Shown here: positions 49,152-62,459 of the stretch, in pieces | Layout: each line of letters opens with the position of its first letter | Numbering within the stretch: the first letter of the stretch is position 1 | Assembly: GCA_946800325.1 (NCBI GenBank) | Contig: OX326959.1 | Coordinates: forward strand, 22,869,742-22,933,741 | Length of the DNA stretch: 64,000 nt | DNA from: Luzula sylvatica | Taxonomy: Eukaryota > Streptophyta > Magnoliopsida > Poales > Juncaceae | Reading direction: 5' to 3' | Translations under genes and position numbers: made by a program | Notes under the pieces: generated by a model | Seen by the model: only the letters and a program-made list of their open reading frames with translations | What the model was told of the DNA's origin: nothing | Databases searched by the model: none

Positions 49152-49222
49152 ATTGTTTGGTTGATTTTATTTATTGCCATGATATTTATTTTAAAAATAT
49201 TATGAATTCATTATTTAAATAA

Positions 49223-50083
49223 GGGACACTTTTTAAAAAAATTGTCTAACTTGTCGGATATTGTAAAAAAAAAATCCTATCATTTTGGAAACTCCAAAAA
49301 ATCTCCTCAAACCAAATTTTTGTTTTCAAATATCCTCCTATATGGATTAAATCTAACTTTGGATGAGATTAACTATTTTTTGCACCAAAATACCCTTCTA
49401 TTTTCATATTCTATAATTACAAAATACATTTTTGTTATATTTTATTAATTTTGAAAAATCTCATAAACATTTTTAACATATAATATTTAAAAAAAAAACT
49501 AATAAAATATCTTTATTATTTTAATATTCCTTTATTATTTTTGACAAAAAAAACTAACATCAAATAATAATAAAATTAACAACAATATTAAAAGAACACC
49601 TTCAAATTATATTGGTAGAAAAATATTTTTTAACAGTTAGTTTTTATTTTCTTTATTTTTTATATGTATTTTTACAATTTCATGATCTTTTAGTTTATTA
49701 AATATTTTCAAATCTGATTTTTAATATTGTTGTTTATTTTATTGTTATTTTCTGTTATTTTTTTCTTGAAAAAACAATAAATGAATATTAAAATCATATA
49801 GCTATAACATATACTAATAAATTTTTTTAAATGTTTGTATTAAAAATATTTATGAAATTTTTTGAAATTAATAAAATATAACGAAAATAAATTTTTTTAA
49901 CTATCAAATATGAAAATTTAAGGTTATTTTGATCCGAAAAATATTTAATTCCATCCAAAATTAAATTTAACTCCTATAGGGTGTTTTTGAAAACAACAGT
50001 TTTGTTTGAGAAGTTTTTTTGGAGTTTCCAAAAAAATAAGAGATTTCTTACAATATCCAAAAAAGTTAGAGATTTCTTAAAAA
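49223..50083. mobile_element. MITE family B-like copy with ~120-bp inverted ends
   Basis: The left arm has GGATATTGTAAAAAAAAAATC and GGAAACTCCAAAAAATC; the right arm has the complements (GATTTCTTACAATATCC, TTTTTTTGGAGTTTCC). AT-rich interior, no ORF. TSD not clear. Confidence 0.7.
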
Positions 50084-50330
50084 AAATCTCTTTAATTAAT
50101 TAATTATAATTTATATACAATATCAATATATTAAATTAATAATTATATAGCTGTATCTGTATATCGCCGTATCAATATCGTATCGGATACGATATCCGTA
50201 TCCGTCATGCAACATAGCATTTGATCATTTGATCATGTAAATGAACTAAAAACGTAGTTTGTTAGCAAGACCTATTTTAGTTTTTGTCCTTGAACTTTGC
50301 TCTTAACATTTTTTTTTGGGAAGGAACATA

Positions 50331-52132
50331 TCTATCTAATATATAATGCAAGGGGATTTGCTGCCTCCTGGTGCAGCCACGTCACCAGGGGCCTTTTTGT
50401 AAAAAAAAATATTTTTTTTACATTTTGGTCCTTTTTATTTACAAATTGATCCTTTTTTCGAAAAAAAATTACATTTTGGTCCTTTTTTTTACATTTTGGT
50501 CCTTTATATTTGCATTTTGGCCCTTCAAAGTTTTGAAATTTACATTTTAGTCCAGGCGCCTCAAATTGGTCCTATTTTTTAAAAAAAATTATATTTTGGT
50601 CCTTTTTTCACATTGTGGTCCTTTATATTTGCATTTTGGTCCTTCGAAGTCTTAAAATTTATATTTTGGTCCTTTATTATTTTATTGCCTGGTGCAGCCA
50701 CGTCACGAGGGGCCTATTTGTAAATTTTTTTTTATTTTTATATTTTGGTCCTTTTTTATTTACAAATTGGTCCTTTTTTCGAAAATAAATTACATTTTGG
50801 TCCTTTTTGTTTTACATTTTGGTCCTTTATATTTGCATTTTGGCACTTCGAAATTTTGAAATTTACATTTTGGTCCTTTTTTATTTACAAATTGGTCCTT
50901 TTTTCGAAAAAAATTACATTTTAGTCCTTTTTTTTACATTTTGGTCCTTTATATTTGCATTTTGGTCCTTCGAAGTTTTGAAATTTACATTTTAGTCCAG
51001 GGGCCTCAAATTGGTCCTATTTTTAAAAAAAAATTATATTTTGGTCTTTTTTTCACATTTTGGTGCTTTATATTTGCATTTTGGTCCTTCGAAGTTTTAA
51101 AATTTACATTTTGGTCCTTTATTATTTTTCTTGAAAAACTAAAATAAAATTATAATAAGTTGAACAATATTAATAAAAGAGCATCTTGCAAATATTTAAA
51201 AATAAAATATCACAAAACTATTAAAAAATACATAAAAAGAAAACTAAAATAAAAAATAGATGTTTAAATAGATATTTTCTATGAATATATTTGCAAGATG
51301 TTTATTTATTATCATTTAATGTTAGTTTTTTAATGAATAAAGAATGTAATATTAAAATTATATAAACAAAATATGTAATAATTTAAATTTTTTTAAATCA
51401 CTACGTGTTAAGAAGTGTTTATGAATTTTCTTAAAATTAATAAAAAATAACAAAAATAAGTTTTAATTATTACATATGAGATTTGGAGGGTATTTTGGGA
51501 AAAAAAAAATTAATATCATCCATAAGGAGTATTTTAAAATAAAAGTTTGGTAAAGAGTTTTTTTTTTTTTTGGAATTTACGAAAAGACAGAGAATTTTTT
51601 ATAATATCCAAAAAAAATTAGGGGGTTAAAAATATACCAAATCATGGATGTGCGAATAATCATGACATAATTTAAATTAAAGGTTCGAACGAAACGATTA
51701 GCGATGACATCGTCAAACTTTGTTGTTGGCTGACCACACAAAGGAAGAAAAATATTTGTGCTAAATATGTAGAGAAATTAAGGATTTGTGAAATTAAAAA
51801 CACTCTTTTTTTCAGCAATGTTTTCTGAACTATTATGTTCTTAATAAATTTCATGACGACTCATTCGTTCTTTTTCCTTATTTTACTTATGAAGTATAAA
51901 ATATAGATAATTTTTTTAGCAATAACCGTTTGAATTATTCAAGAAATCCGGCTCTTAAAATATTCAAACGATTTTTGCTACAAAATTTCACTCGCACACA
52001 ACACACTAAATTACACATATAATAATGATTACAAAAAGAAAGTCACATACACAAAATGAACAACAATTTTTTTGCAACTACATTACTTATAAACCCGAAC
52101 AGCCCCGCGCAATTGCGCGGGGGTAATGCTAG
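50331..52132 (+). mobile_element. Non-autonomous Helitron
   Basis: It begins with TC after an A (TCTATCTAATATATAATGCA at 50331) and ends with CTAG before a T (52129-52132). Eight bases before the CTAG is a perfect 20-base palindrome, CCCCGCGCAATTGCGCGGGG (52103-52122), the expected 3' hairpin. There is no target duplication and no terminal inverted repeat, as expected for Helitrons. The interior (50400-51125) is a degenerate array of ATTTTGGTCCTTT words with two copies of CTGGTGCAGCCACGTCAC (50366 and 50691). 51126-51627 is a truncated family-B-like MITE. No Rep/helicase, so it depends on another element. Confidence 0.85.
52103..52122. terminator. Helitron 3' terminal hairpin
   Basis: A perfect GC-rich 20-base palindrome, CCCCGCGCAATTGCGCGGGG, just before the CTAG end. 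It acts as the rolling-circle transposition terminator, not a transcription terminator. Confidence 0.85.
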
Positions 52133-53348
52133 TTATTTCTTAATGTAATGCTGCAAGAGGAAGAATATTTAATGTATACAAAATAACAACAAAAAAAAAA
52201 AACAAATTCACAATAACAAATTTATGGAAAACTCACATATTTGAGATGTTTCGGACCATCCGATTGGAATTTACGGTTCATAAAATGGCGGAAGAACAAC
52301 GTGTACAATCTTAAAAGTATGATCCACCACGAACCATACAAATATATTACGTTTTTCGTGGCGGGAACAACCGCAGGAAGAAGAGAGCAACATGAATTGG
52401 TTTCGCCATGAAATCTTAAGAGAAAAAAATATGATATGAGATGGCTAGAGACATCGGGTGCTAAAGGACATATATAGACGGAGCTAACGAAATTACGTAA
52501 AATTAGGAGATATTGTCAGAGAATTGGCGATGGATAGAAAAGCACGGGCGCTTAAAAGGTGGACCGGACATATATAAGAATGAAAATAGAAGTCTGAACA
52601 AGGCTAAGAGGTATATACACCATCGATATGAACAAGGCTAAGAGGTTTATGGACCGGATATATGAAGGGAATTTTCATGACTTAAGTATTATGAGGGATC
52701 ATGACTTTCATGTTTCATATTTCGTGACATAATCATATTATATCACTATCACAAGATTTTCAAAATGCATATGTACTAACTAGGGAGACTAATTATTCTA
52801 AATAATTACTTATTTATATGCTATAATGATTGATGCCGATTCTATCGATATAAAGAACTCAAAATTTCGATCTTCGTGGCCAAACTTATCGCGAAAACAA
52901 AAAACAGCGTCCGGAGACCGTGCAGACTGGTCCAGGGGCGTGGAAAATTGACCCTGGGGCGTGACTGTCAAGCCCCACACGCACCCCCGCACCACCGCAC
53001 TCCTTGGGGACCCCTATGCACCCCTTCACTCCCCTGGGGACGATGGGGCGCGAGACAACCTTGCCCGGGGCGCCAAAAACTGCTCCCGGGGCGGCAGAAA
53101 TGCTGATTTTCTACATATTTCGCCGTTTCTTCCGTTTTCGCTCGTTTCCAAAACGATAAATCATGAAACTTTTTCACGATCATTCCTAGATACTCTCAAT
53201 CAACTTTTGATTGATCTCTAGTGAATTTCACTGGTGATTTTAACGAAATTGACGTTCTAAATATCTAGCATCATGTAAACGGGTACGAACTTTGATAACC
53301 CGTGCGTATATCGAATATACGACTATGATTCGACCCTCGAATCTCAGC
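52133..53348. other. Intergenic, GC-rich patch, likely retroelement interior
   Basis: 52900-53110 is markedly GC-rich (runs such as CCCGGGGCGCC) in an AT-rich region. Together with the PBS-like site at 53349 this suggests the internal part of a decayed LTR element. The ORFs here overlap in all frames and show no gag, protease or RT motif. Confidence 0.45.
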
Positions 53349-53365
53349 GCTTGCTCTAATACCAC
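53349..53365 (-). promoter_or_regulatory. Primer-binding-site-like sequence (tRNA-Met type)
   Basis: On the minus strand GTGGTATTAGAGCAAGC, directly after ...TTCCCTTCA, the CA end of a putative LTR. One difference from the common TGGTATCAGAGC site. Confidence 0.65.
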
Positions 53366-54600
53366 TGAAGGGAATTATCTCGTCTCCGGGCCCGCGCAGC
53401 GGATATGAAGGCCCGGTCCGGTTCCCAAATCCCGAGATCACGCTTCGATATCGAGGGTACGACGCAAAGGAGGATAGACGATTACCAGCGTGAAATTGAT
53501 CACGCACGACGGGTAGATCGCTCGCATCCTTCTCTTCTTCGGTGTCACGTTGGTGACTAGCCCATGCGTCCCATACCACACGTCTCCCACCGTCTTGACA
53601 CGCCTCCAGTTGTCTTCGTGTGTCCCACGTCCACACGCTTCCACAGGCTTTCACTCTCTTACTTCTCCGGTTTGATCACAAACGAAGAGCCACAAAGTGC
53701 GAACTCCTCTACCCGTATCCACCGTGAGTCATAGCACCTCAGTCGCGGATGCACCTGCCTAGACGATGCACCGGCGAACTTGCATGATAACTTTCGATTC
53801 TCTAGACGGAGAAAACTCTTTTCTCCTCTTTTCTTTTTCTCTCTTTCTCTTCGCACTCTTTGAACACGTGATAAGAGTCTTTCTAATTTCTGGACCCAAT
53901 TAGATTTCAATTGATCTGAATTGTCTGTATAGTCTGAAATGTCTAATTACTAATTAACTGAATAGAGAGAGAGAAACATCCTATTTATTCAACATAGGAT
54001 AAGGATGGGCCAGAAGGTATGTATATCTACTATACACCTTTTCAAACAGAAACTGCATACACTCTTTCAGTATTCTGTTGAAACGAAATTGTTAAATTGT
54101 TCCAACCGACTTTAAACCTTCACGAAAGTTGTAGATAATCTTATTATCTTTCCAACCCAATTTGGCCCAATCCAATTGGAGTTCGGATGCGAAATTTATG
54201 ACGGTTTTACTAACTGTATGTCAAACTGTCGCATTCTTTCGGTATTTCATTAAAACGACACTGATACTTCGCTCAAATGAAATATATTTCTACATGAAAG
54301 TTCTAGATAATCTTATTATCTATCTAACCCAATTTGAAATGAAATATATTTCTACATGAAAGTTCTAGATAATCTTATTATCTATCTAACCCAATTTGAA
54401 GCATTCAAATTGGAGTCGTTATCGGAAAGTTATATCAGTTTTACTAAAACTATTTCTTATGCCCACGAACGTGTATGTTTTTTTTCCCTTCTACGTACCA
54501 TTTTAACGTTGATCCAAAACTGTATTTCCTTCAATATATGAGCCACAACTATCTGGAAGATAGAATTGCGATCGAGTATTTTAGTGCCGGATGGACGGCC
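53366..54600 (-). mobile_element. LTR retroelement fragment, minus orientation
   Basis: Begins TGAAGGGAATT on the plus strand next to the PBS-like site. The far end is not defined. It contains a 62-base exact tandem duplication (from 54278 and 54340, with GAAAGTTCTAGATAATCTTA). No second LTR was found; TGAAGGGAATT also occurs at 52663 but the match stops after 11 bases. Confidence 0.45.
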
Positions 54601-55973
54601 TGACTGGTCCCAATACCTGACTGGTCCCAAATGTCGACATAACTCCGTGTCAAATACGTGACTGACCCCAAAACTGTTGGGTTTTTGGGGTTTTTAGTTA
54701 TTTATTTTGGATGGAGAAAATATTGGGGATTTTTAGATTGGGCATCGATAGCAATATTGAGTAGATAAATGTAAACTATAAAGTGGAAACGGGGAGAGAC
54801 ACAGACAATGAAAACTTCCTTTACTTTTTTTTCTTCGTTATTTCTTGTCTACAACAGTACACGAGAAGATATAATTGATTTTTTATATATTTTTTTTCTC
54901 TCACTAAAAAATATGAGATGTATTGCATTTATAAATCATATGTACCTTCTTAAAGACATCTTTTTGTTTATTCTAGATATTTCTATTCTATTTAATAGAC
55001 ACCTACTTATTCAAGAGACATCTTCATTCACACACAATACATTAAATATTATTATGTCGTAATAATATTATTAATTAAAAACATTAATTTTAATACTTCC
55101 CCTTAATGTTTTTCGTTTTTTTTGTTGTTGTCGTCGGTACTCCACCGTGATTTTTTTCGTCACGCTCGTCTATTTTCTTTCCTCTTCTAAACTCGTTTTT
55201 TTTTTCGAATCGGCTTATTTTCGAATCATCTTTTTTCCGGATAATCTTTTTCGAATCGACTTTTTCCGAATCGTGTTTTTTCCGGATCGTTTTTCGGATC
55301 GTTTTTTTTTTTTTTCTGAATCGTCTCCTTTCTTCGACTTGCCCATACCATCGACAATTTCTTCTCCCTCTATTATTTTTCATAGACCATGCGAGATCAA
55401 AATAACTCCCGTGATTATACTCCAAAAAATTATATTTTCCTCCATCGAAATTGAGTTGCGAAATTTGTGGGAACCCGAACGCACCGTCTTGGGTTGTCGT
55501 GGTCTCATCCTACTCCAAATTTCTACTAAACTCGATATATCGAAAATGAGTTGTGAAGTTCGTGGGAGCCCAAATACGTAACCTTCTTGGTTGTCTTGGT
55601 GATCTCATTCTTCAAGTTCTACTAAACTTGATAAATCGAGAATGAGTTGTGAAATTCGTGTGAGCCCAAATACGTAATCTCCTTGGTTGTCTTGGTGACT
55701 CATTCTCCGACTTCTACTAAATTCGATAACCGTCGCTTTCGATAATCGTTGCTCTGATGTCAATTTGTTGGGTTTTTGGGGTTTTTAGTTATTTATTTTG
55801 GATGGAGAAAATATTGGGGATTTTTTGATTGGGGATCGATAGCAATATTGAGTAGATAAATCAATGTAAACTTTAAAGTGGAAACGGGGAGAGACACAGA
55901 CAATGGAAACTTCCTTTCCTTTTTTTTCTTCGTTATTTCTTGTCTACAACAGTACACGAGAAGATAGAATCAA

Positions 55974-56771
<798 letters not shown>

Positions 56772-57207
56772 CTATTATTTCTTGTCTACAGCAGTACACG
56801 AGAAGATAGAATCAATGTAAACTTTAATGTGGAAACGGGGAGAGACATAGACAATGGAAACTTCCTTTCCTTTTTTTCTTCATTATTTCACAAATGATTT
56901 TTGTTTATTCTCTCTATTTTTATATTTCTTGTCTACAACAGTACACGAGAAGATAGAAATGATTTTTTATATTTCTTTTTTTTCTCTCTGTTTTCTGGAA
57001 ATTTTTCTCTCACTAAAAAATATGAGAGGATTGAATTTATAGATCATATGCACCCTCAAATAAATCTATTTGTTTATTCTAAATATTTCTATTCTATTTA
57101 ATAGACACGTACTTATTCAAGAGACATCTTCATTCCCACACAATACATCGAATATTATTCTGTCGTAATAATATTATTAATTAAAAAACATTAATTTTAA
57201 TAAAAAC

Positions 57208-58040
57208 CCTAAAAATGAAATTCGAAAAATTAGTGACACCTAACAATATCCTTCTAAATCAAAAATCAAAATCAGAAAGTTATAGAAAAATGAAGTACCT
57301 CTGGTCAGCCAGAAAGAGTGAGATCCAGCCATCGAGCCAAAGATTTCATACCCAATTTTGGTGAATTGTACCCATTTCATACCCAATTTCGACATAACTC
57401 CATGCCCAATTCCTGAGTGCTCACAAACGCTATAACTGAAATTCGAAAGAGTTCGTGACACCAAATGATATCTTTCTTGAATAAAAAATCATCAGTATAT
57501 TACTGATAATATGAATATGATGATGAAAAATATTTAGCTCGTTATGGTCAGGTTAGTACTAACAATAAACATATTTTCAATACTAAAACTCCTTATTTGT
57601 GTGACCCGTTTGCATCAATTAAAACTCACTTTAACCCAATTTTTTTTTATCAACTTAGCCTCATATTTATGTCTCACGCTGTGCAATTAAGCTTCAGGTT
57701 ATAATTCAATTAAGCCTCATGTCGTGCAATTAACCCTCACTATAAACCAACCTGCTTCAATTAACACTATACAATGATGCCTCAACTAAAAATCAAATTT
57801 AGAATTACTCAAATATAAATAAATATGATTTTTTAAGAAATAATTATATTTTCATTATTTATTTTTGCAGGAATAATACAAATTATGGTTCGAAATAGTG
57901 GTACAAGTTGGAGTGTTATAGCAATGTTATTTGAAAAAAAGGTCGAGAGTGTTATTTCGGACATATACTTTGCATTCTGTCTATTTGAGCAATTCCTAAC
58001 TTAAAACTGTCTAGGAATGTAATTTTTCCAATAATAAAAC
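57208..58040. other. Intergenic
   Basis: AT-rich, no gene. Phrases such as CATACCCAATTT and GACATAACTCC repeat locally (57350-57400) and recall 54640, so this is probably more retroelement-derived sequence. Confidence 0.4.
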
Positions 58041-58424
58041 ATGCGAGAAATTGGAGGTGCGAAGGCAGAAGCTACTGGATGGATCAACGACATGACATCA
58101 CTTGTGGAGGCAAGCCAAGGCGAGGCACGACAGCCTTTAGAAATTGGAGGTGCGAAGGCAGAAGCTACTGGATGGATCAACGACATGACATCACTTGTGG
58201 AGGCAAGCCAAGGCGAGGCACGACAGCCTTTAGAAATTGGAGGTGCGAAGGCAGAAGCTACTGGATGGATCAACGACATGACATCACTTGTGGAGGCAAG
58301 CCAAGGCGAGGCACGACAGCCTTTAGAAATTGGAGGTGCGAAGGCAGAAGCTATTGGAACTCCCGCGGCTTGGAACTCGGAACCCATTTTGGGAGAAGTG
58401 ACAAGCGTAAGGCATAAGGGATAG
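58041..58424. repeat. 93-bp tandem repeat, ~3.3 identical copies
   Basis: Units start at 58048, 58141, 58234 and 58327 (AAATTGGAGGTGCGAAGG). The three full copies appear identical base for base and the fourth is cut after about 30 bases. As 93 is divisible by three, three frames stay open; the plus frame gives 31-residue repeats (GGAKAEATGW..). I recognise no protein and no start context, so I do not call a gene. GC content is well above the surroundings, suggesting a captured fragment. Confidence 0.9.
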
Positions 58425-58860
58425 ATCATAGTTTGAGAGGATGGAAGAGATGGATGGAGAAGTTAACTGACTTTAGCTTAATTAACTTCCACACATCTTA
58501 AAGACATCTAATGGTAGAAAGAGTCTCAAGTACAAATGGTCCATTACTTCTAACAAGTATTTTAGTTGCAATATATATATATATTAGTTTTGCATGTAAA
58601 ATTATTTGTTAATTTTGTTTGAGGGTGATTATGTGCCCATGGTACGTTTTTTAATATCTTGAAATTAATTATTTTGAAACACTTCAGTGATATTTTCTTA
58701 AATTTATAAGTTGCAAGGATAAAAGTATAATGTTCTGCTTCAAACAAAATAATTATTTAAAAAAAAGGATAAAGTTCAACTAAACAAGAGAACATGCAAT
58801 CAATAAAATAGAAAAGAAATTACAACCGAACTCTTATTGAAGAAAGAGGAAAAGAAAAAA
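58425..58860. other. 3' flank of the EIN3-like gene
   Basis: AT-rich, no gene seen. It should contain the 3'UTR and polyadenylation region of the minus-strand gene. Confidence 0.45.
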
Positions 58861-58962
58861 ATTAAACCTAGCTTTTACCTAAAGCCCACCAATATGACCA
58901 TCTTGAAAAAAATTAAACCTAGCTTTTACCTAAAGCCCACCAATATGACCATCTTGAAAAAA
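58861..58962. repeat. 51-bp tandem duplication at the 3' end of the EIN3-like gene
   Basis: ATTAAACCTAGCTTTTACC begins at 58861 and again at 58912. The repeat unit includes the coding end (QDGHIGGL and stop), so a second copy of the last codons lies in the 3'UTR. Confidence 0.85.
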
Positions 58963-61087
58963 ATTCGGATCCATTAAAGGATCATCAGCAATATGACCAT
59001 CTTGATTTTCCTCATTATTAACATTATCAAACTGATTAATACTCCCCCCTTGATCAAAATTGTCTATTAATGGTAACGTACCGAGATTCATACCCACTTG
59101 CGGAGGAAATGTGAATTGAGAAGAGCCAATATCTGGCACTGGTGGATTACTGCCACCGTGCATGACAAGTTGAGAAGAGCCAACTTCGGGAATTGTAGGA
59201 TTTGGCTGCATTGAAAAGGCATAATTGGATGGAAATTGTTGCGTTCCAAATTCTAGAATTGGACCTGTCACCAGTCTGTATTGTGGCAAATCCAGTTCCG
59301 GCACTGTCCTTGCCAGTGTAGAAAATGAAAAAGCAGAGGAACTAGGCTCGACTGGCGGGAATTGGAATCCTCCAAAATCTGGCAATGGATTTTGAGGTGC
59401 TATTGCCGGAATTGGACTCGTAGGAAAAGATAAGGTTGAATTGGGAGCCATTAAGCTAGGAAAACTTGGCGCTCGAACTTCCGTGGTTGTAGGATTCTGC
59501 AATCCTGGGAAGGAAAGGTTGAATTGTGAGGCTCGAATTTCGGATTTGAGAAATACACAATAATTCTTGTGCTCATCCCTCATTCTACACGAGTTAAATC
59601 CATGATTTTCATCGTGATAGACGCATCTAGGGTGAACACAAACATATATCACCCTATCATTTCGTATTATTGTCCCCTCTTCTTCCTGAATTCTCTCATC
59701 TCCACCCAAACTTTCGCGTTGGCGCAATGCGTTATTCCTCTCTCTACTATCCCTCCCGCTTGAAACGTCGTCTTCATTGACCCCAACTTGCACCCCTCGG
59801 AAAGATGATAAGACGACGGATAGAGGAACGTCCAGGTTGTCCCGACAATAAGATTTAATCTCCTCCTTCAATACCGAGTTCCATGTGTTATTTTCACGAG
59901 ATGACATTCTGTCTTGAAGACTTCTCGAGTGTTGTACTATATGTATGAGTTTCGAAAAGTTCGGAGAGATATGCTTAATGATAGCGATAATTACCACCAC
60001 CTTCGATTTTTTCTTAAGGTCGTGAGGTTTCCTGTAAGGCGGTGGAGGTTGGTCGTCAGGGACCCCGGATGGACCCCACCAGTCATCTCTTTCGTTCGGC
60101 CACCAGGCAGGCGCGACACCCTTCTCGAGTGGGAATTTCCTCTGAGGGGGATCACATTGTTGCATGGTCGCAGACATAAGCGATGCCACTGTTCCGTCTG
60201 AGAGCTTCATTAGCATCTCAAAGATCGGCTTGGGTGGATGATGCTCGATCTCTTGAGGAGTTATTGCTAGTGGATTTTGATGTCGGTAGTACCTATTTGA
60301 AACAATGATTAACAAGTTATTTTATGACATAATGACCTAATAAGTATTACCAAAACTATATATGTATATTGAGACAGTAAATATATTACCGTTCGGCTTC
60401 TGATGGTCCGTCATCGTTGAACTTCACTTCTCGTTTCCACCATCGTTCAAATGAACTAGAATTACTATAAACCGTTTCACCATCCTCGAGTACGAAACCA
60501 AATATGTATCCCTTTGTATTGTAATCCATCACTTTCGAGAAGTTTTTAGACAGGGAACTATATAGTTTCGTAAACTTCTTTCTGCGCCATGCTTTTCCAC
60601 GATTGTCCTTGGATTTGGACTCTTTTCTCTTTCTAGACGTACCTTCATCACCGTCTTTTGCCTGAATTTCTTCAGATATTCCTATCTTGTTTTTACACCA
60701 CTCAATTCTTCTTTGGAGTTTGCCCATATCGACCGCTCCAACTTCTTCGGAAGATGAATACCGCAACGAGTTTGGATAAGAGATCAAATCGTCATCATCG
60801 TCGTCCTCGTCCTCGTCGTCCTCGTCCTCTTCCTCTTCCTCGTCTTCGTCTTCGTCCTCGTTCTCTTCCTCGTCCTTGTTCTCGTCCTCGTCCTCGTCCT
60901 CGTTCTCGTCCTCGATGAAATCATCGAAATCAATCTGGTTGTTCAGGTAGATCAGAGGGGTAAAAGAAATAACAGAGGATGGACCGGGTTCAGAAGATCC
61001 GGCGTTAGAAGGACCAGCTGCTAATTGGTCCGTAACATTAAGCACTGGTATAATTGTGTTGCTTGTCGAGCTTTCCGTGTTCGCCAT
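58930..61087 (-). CDS. Divergent EIN3/EIL-family transcription factor
   Basis: Two exons, 60390-61087 and 58930-60292, joined by a 97-base intron (CG|GTAATA ... AAATAG|GTACTAC), giving 686 residues. The EIN3 DNA-binding region is clear: MGKLQRRIEWCKNKIG (121-136), the basic stretch 151-171, a GYIFGFVLEDGETV / RWWKREVKFNDDGP block, DPPQRKFPLEKG (280-291), WWPNERDDWWG (296-306), PYRKPHDLKK, and the Cys/His patch C451, C456, H474, C478. EIN3/EIL proteins are nuclear activators of ethylene (or sulfur) response genes. Odd points: an N-terminal acidic run of about 45 Asp/Glu-rich residues (56-100), WR-type positions altered, an intron inside the DNA-binding domain although EIN3 CDSs are commonly uninterrupted, and a C-terminal half (about 487-665) of degenerate ~20-residue repeats around NP-x-(L/V/I)P-(E/D)-x-G-x-x-Q-F. 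Confidence 0.92.
60293..60389 (-). other. Intron of the EIN3-like gene
   Basis: 97 bases, GTAATA donor and AATAG acceptor. Joining restores GPSEAERYYRHQNPLAITP in frame across the family-conserved region. Confidence 0.8.
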
Positions 61088-62459
61088 CCTTTAGTTTCTT
61101 AATAAAAAAAAGAAAGAAAAAACTAAAAGCAGTTATTTTTTTCTTATAGTCATGGACTTGTTTGCCAATATGAGATTACATTACTAAGTGTTTTTTATTT
61201 AATTATTTCAAGAACAACTATGCTAAGATTCAACACTGTCATGATGTTTTGATCCAATAAACTGATAAGTTCAAGATAAAATGAGATCTGATTAGTTAAC
61301 CACTCTAGCTTATGAATTATTTTTTCTTTTGAATTTGTTCAAAGTGGTACATAAATTTTTTAAACCATTGCTGGTCGAATTATTAAGAGAAAATTAGTAA
61401 AACACAAATGTAAGTAACATGTTTTGAGATATAGATAACAAACTCAAGGAACAAAGACGTGCGTAACATTATATATAAGAATTCAGTGAAAAAACAAGCA
61501 AAAATATAAATACAAATAATAATTTAGAGAAATAGATATACCTTACTGGTACTTGGTCGAAACAAAAATGAGCACAGTTAATTCTCACAAGAATTCTCTT
61601 TCACTCTTATCTATTAAGAAATATTCAAAAACCGTTAAGAGTCGTTAGCGACCGTTGGAAAATACCCGACTTAAATAAGCAAATAATAGGCGGGAAAATA
61701 AATGTTGTCTATACATGATGCGTTGTATCAAATCTCACTCATATCCTTTCACCAGATTTTGCAAACAAATTTCAAAAAATAATAATTGTTTGCCTTTTTT
61801 TATTCAAAAGTTCGGTGTTTATTTTAGTTACGATGTATAAACTCTAATTGAATAATTATTTTTTTTCATAAAAATCATGTACAGCTATAAATTATTATCT
61901 TTCCATATTTGACAAAAATAGGTGAACAAAATTCAGAATGGATGTAATAATAGTTTTGTTTTAAGAGTTTTTAGATTATTTACATGTTCAAAGTAGGGTA
62001 ATGAATTAGATTAAGCGAAATCGAAGAATGCGTGTACAATATAATCATGTATATGTATTAACAAAATGACTGGTTTATTTGATTTTAAAACCTGATTGCT
62101 TAACATGCATATGTAATTTATCAGCCTACAAGCATGCATATGCATATGTATATGTCATGCACAACATGCACATCACTGACCATAACACGTAGCACATTAT
62201 TATTTAATTTTCATTAACAAACTTGCCATATATTTGAATTTAATTTGATCTAATTTTAATTTTGTAGATCATGATTTGACATCATCGCAATACAAGTCTG
62301 AATTTAGCATTATCTACTAACAGAGATGAAAGAAATCACGTACGAACTTGGCAGGAAGAGTCCCGATACGTGGTGAAGTGTCTGGCATGTCAATAGGTCA
62401 AAGCGGATAGACGATGACCTACTCGATTACTACAGCCCCATCCGAAGTGTCTGGCATAT
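61088..62459. other. 5' flank of the EIN3-like gene and intergenic DNA
   Basis: AT-rich. The first few hundred bases right of 61088 should hold the leader and promoter of the minus-strand gene; no single TATA element stands out. 62090-62160 has a run of GCATATG-type palindromes. No further gene. Confidence 0.45.

Noticed and set aside
52663..52673. Second LTR start for the element with PBS at 53349
   Set aside because: Only TGAAGGGAATT is shared; the sequence diverges at once.
52876..53910. Several ORFs of 60-127 codons in a GC-rich patch
   Set aside because: Overlap in many frames, no gag, protease, RT or integrase motif; explained by GC-rich retroelement interior next to a PBS-like site.
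55090..55581. ORFs of 111-144 codons with Arg/Lys- or Phe-rich repeats
   Set aside because: They lie in the TRIM interior, where TTTTTCGAATCG-type repeats open the frames.
58041..58429. ORFs of 112-142 codons over the 93-bp repeat, and a CRISPR-like look
   Set aside because: The repeat length is divisible by three, so frames stay open by default. There are no unique spacers between units, so it is a plain tandem repeat, not a CRISPR array.
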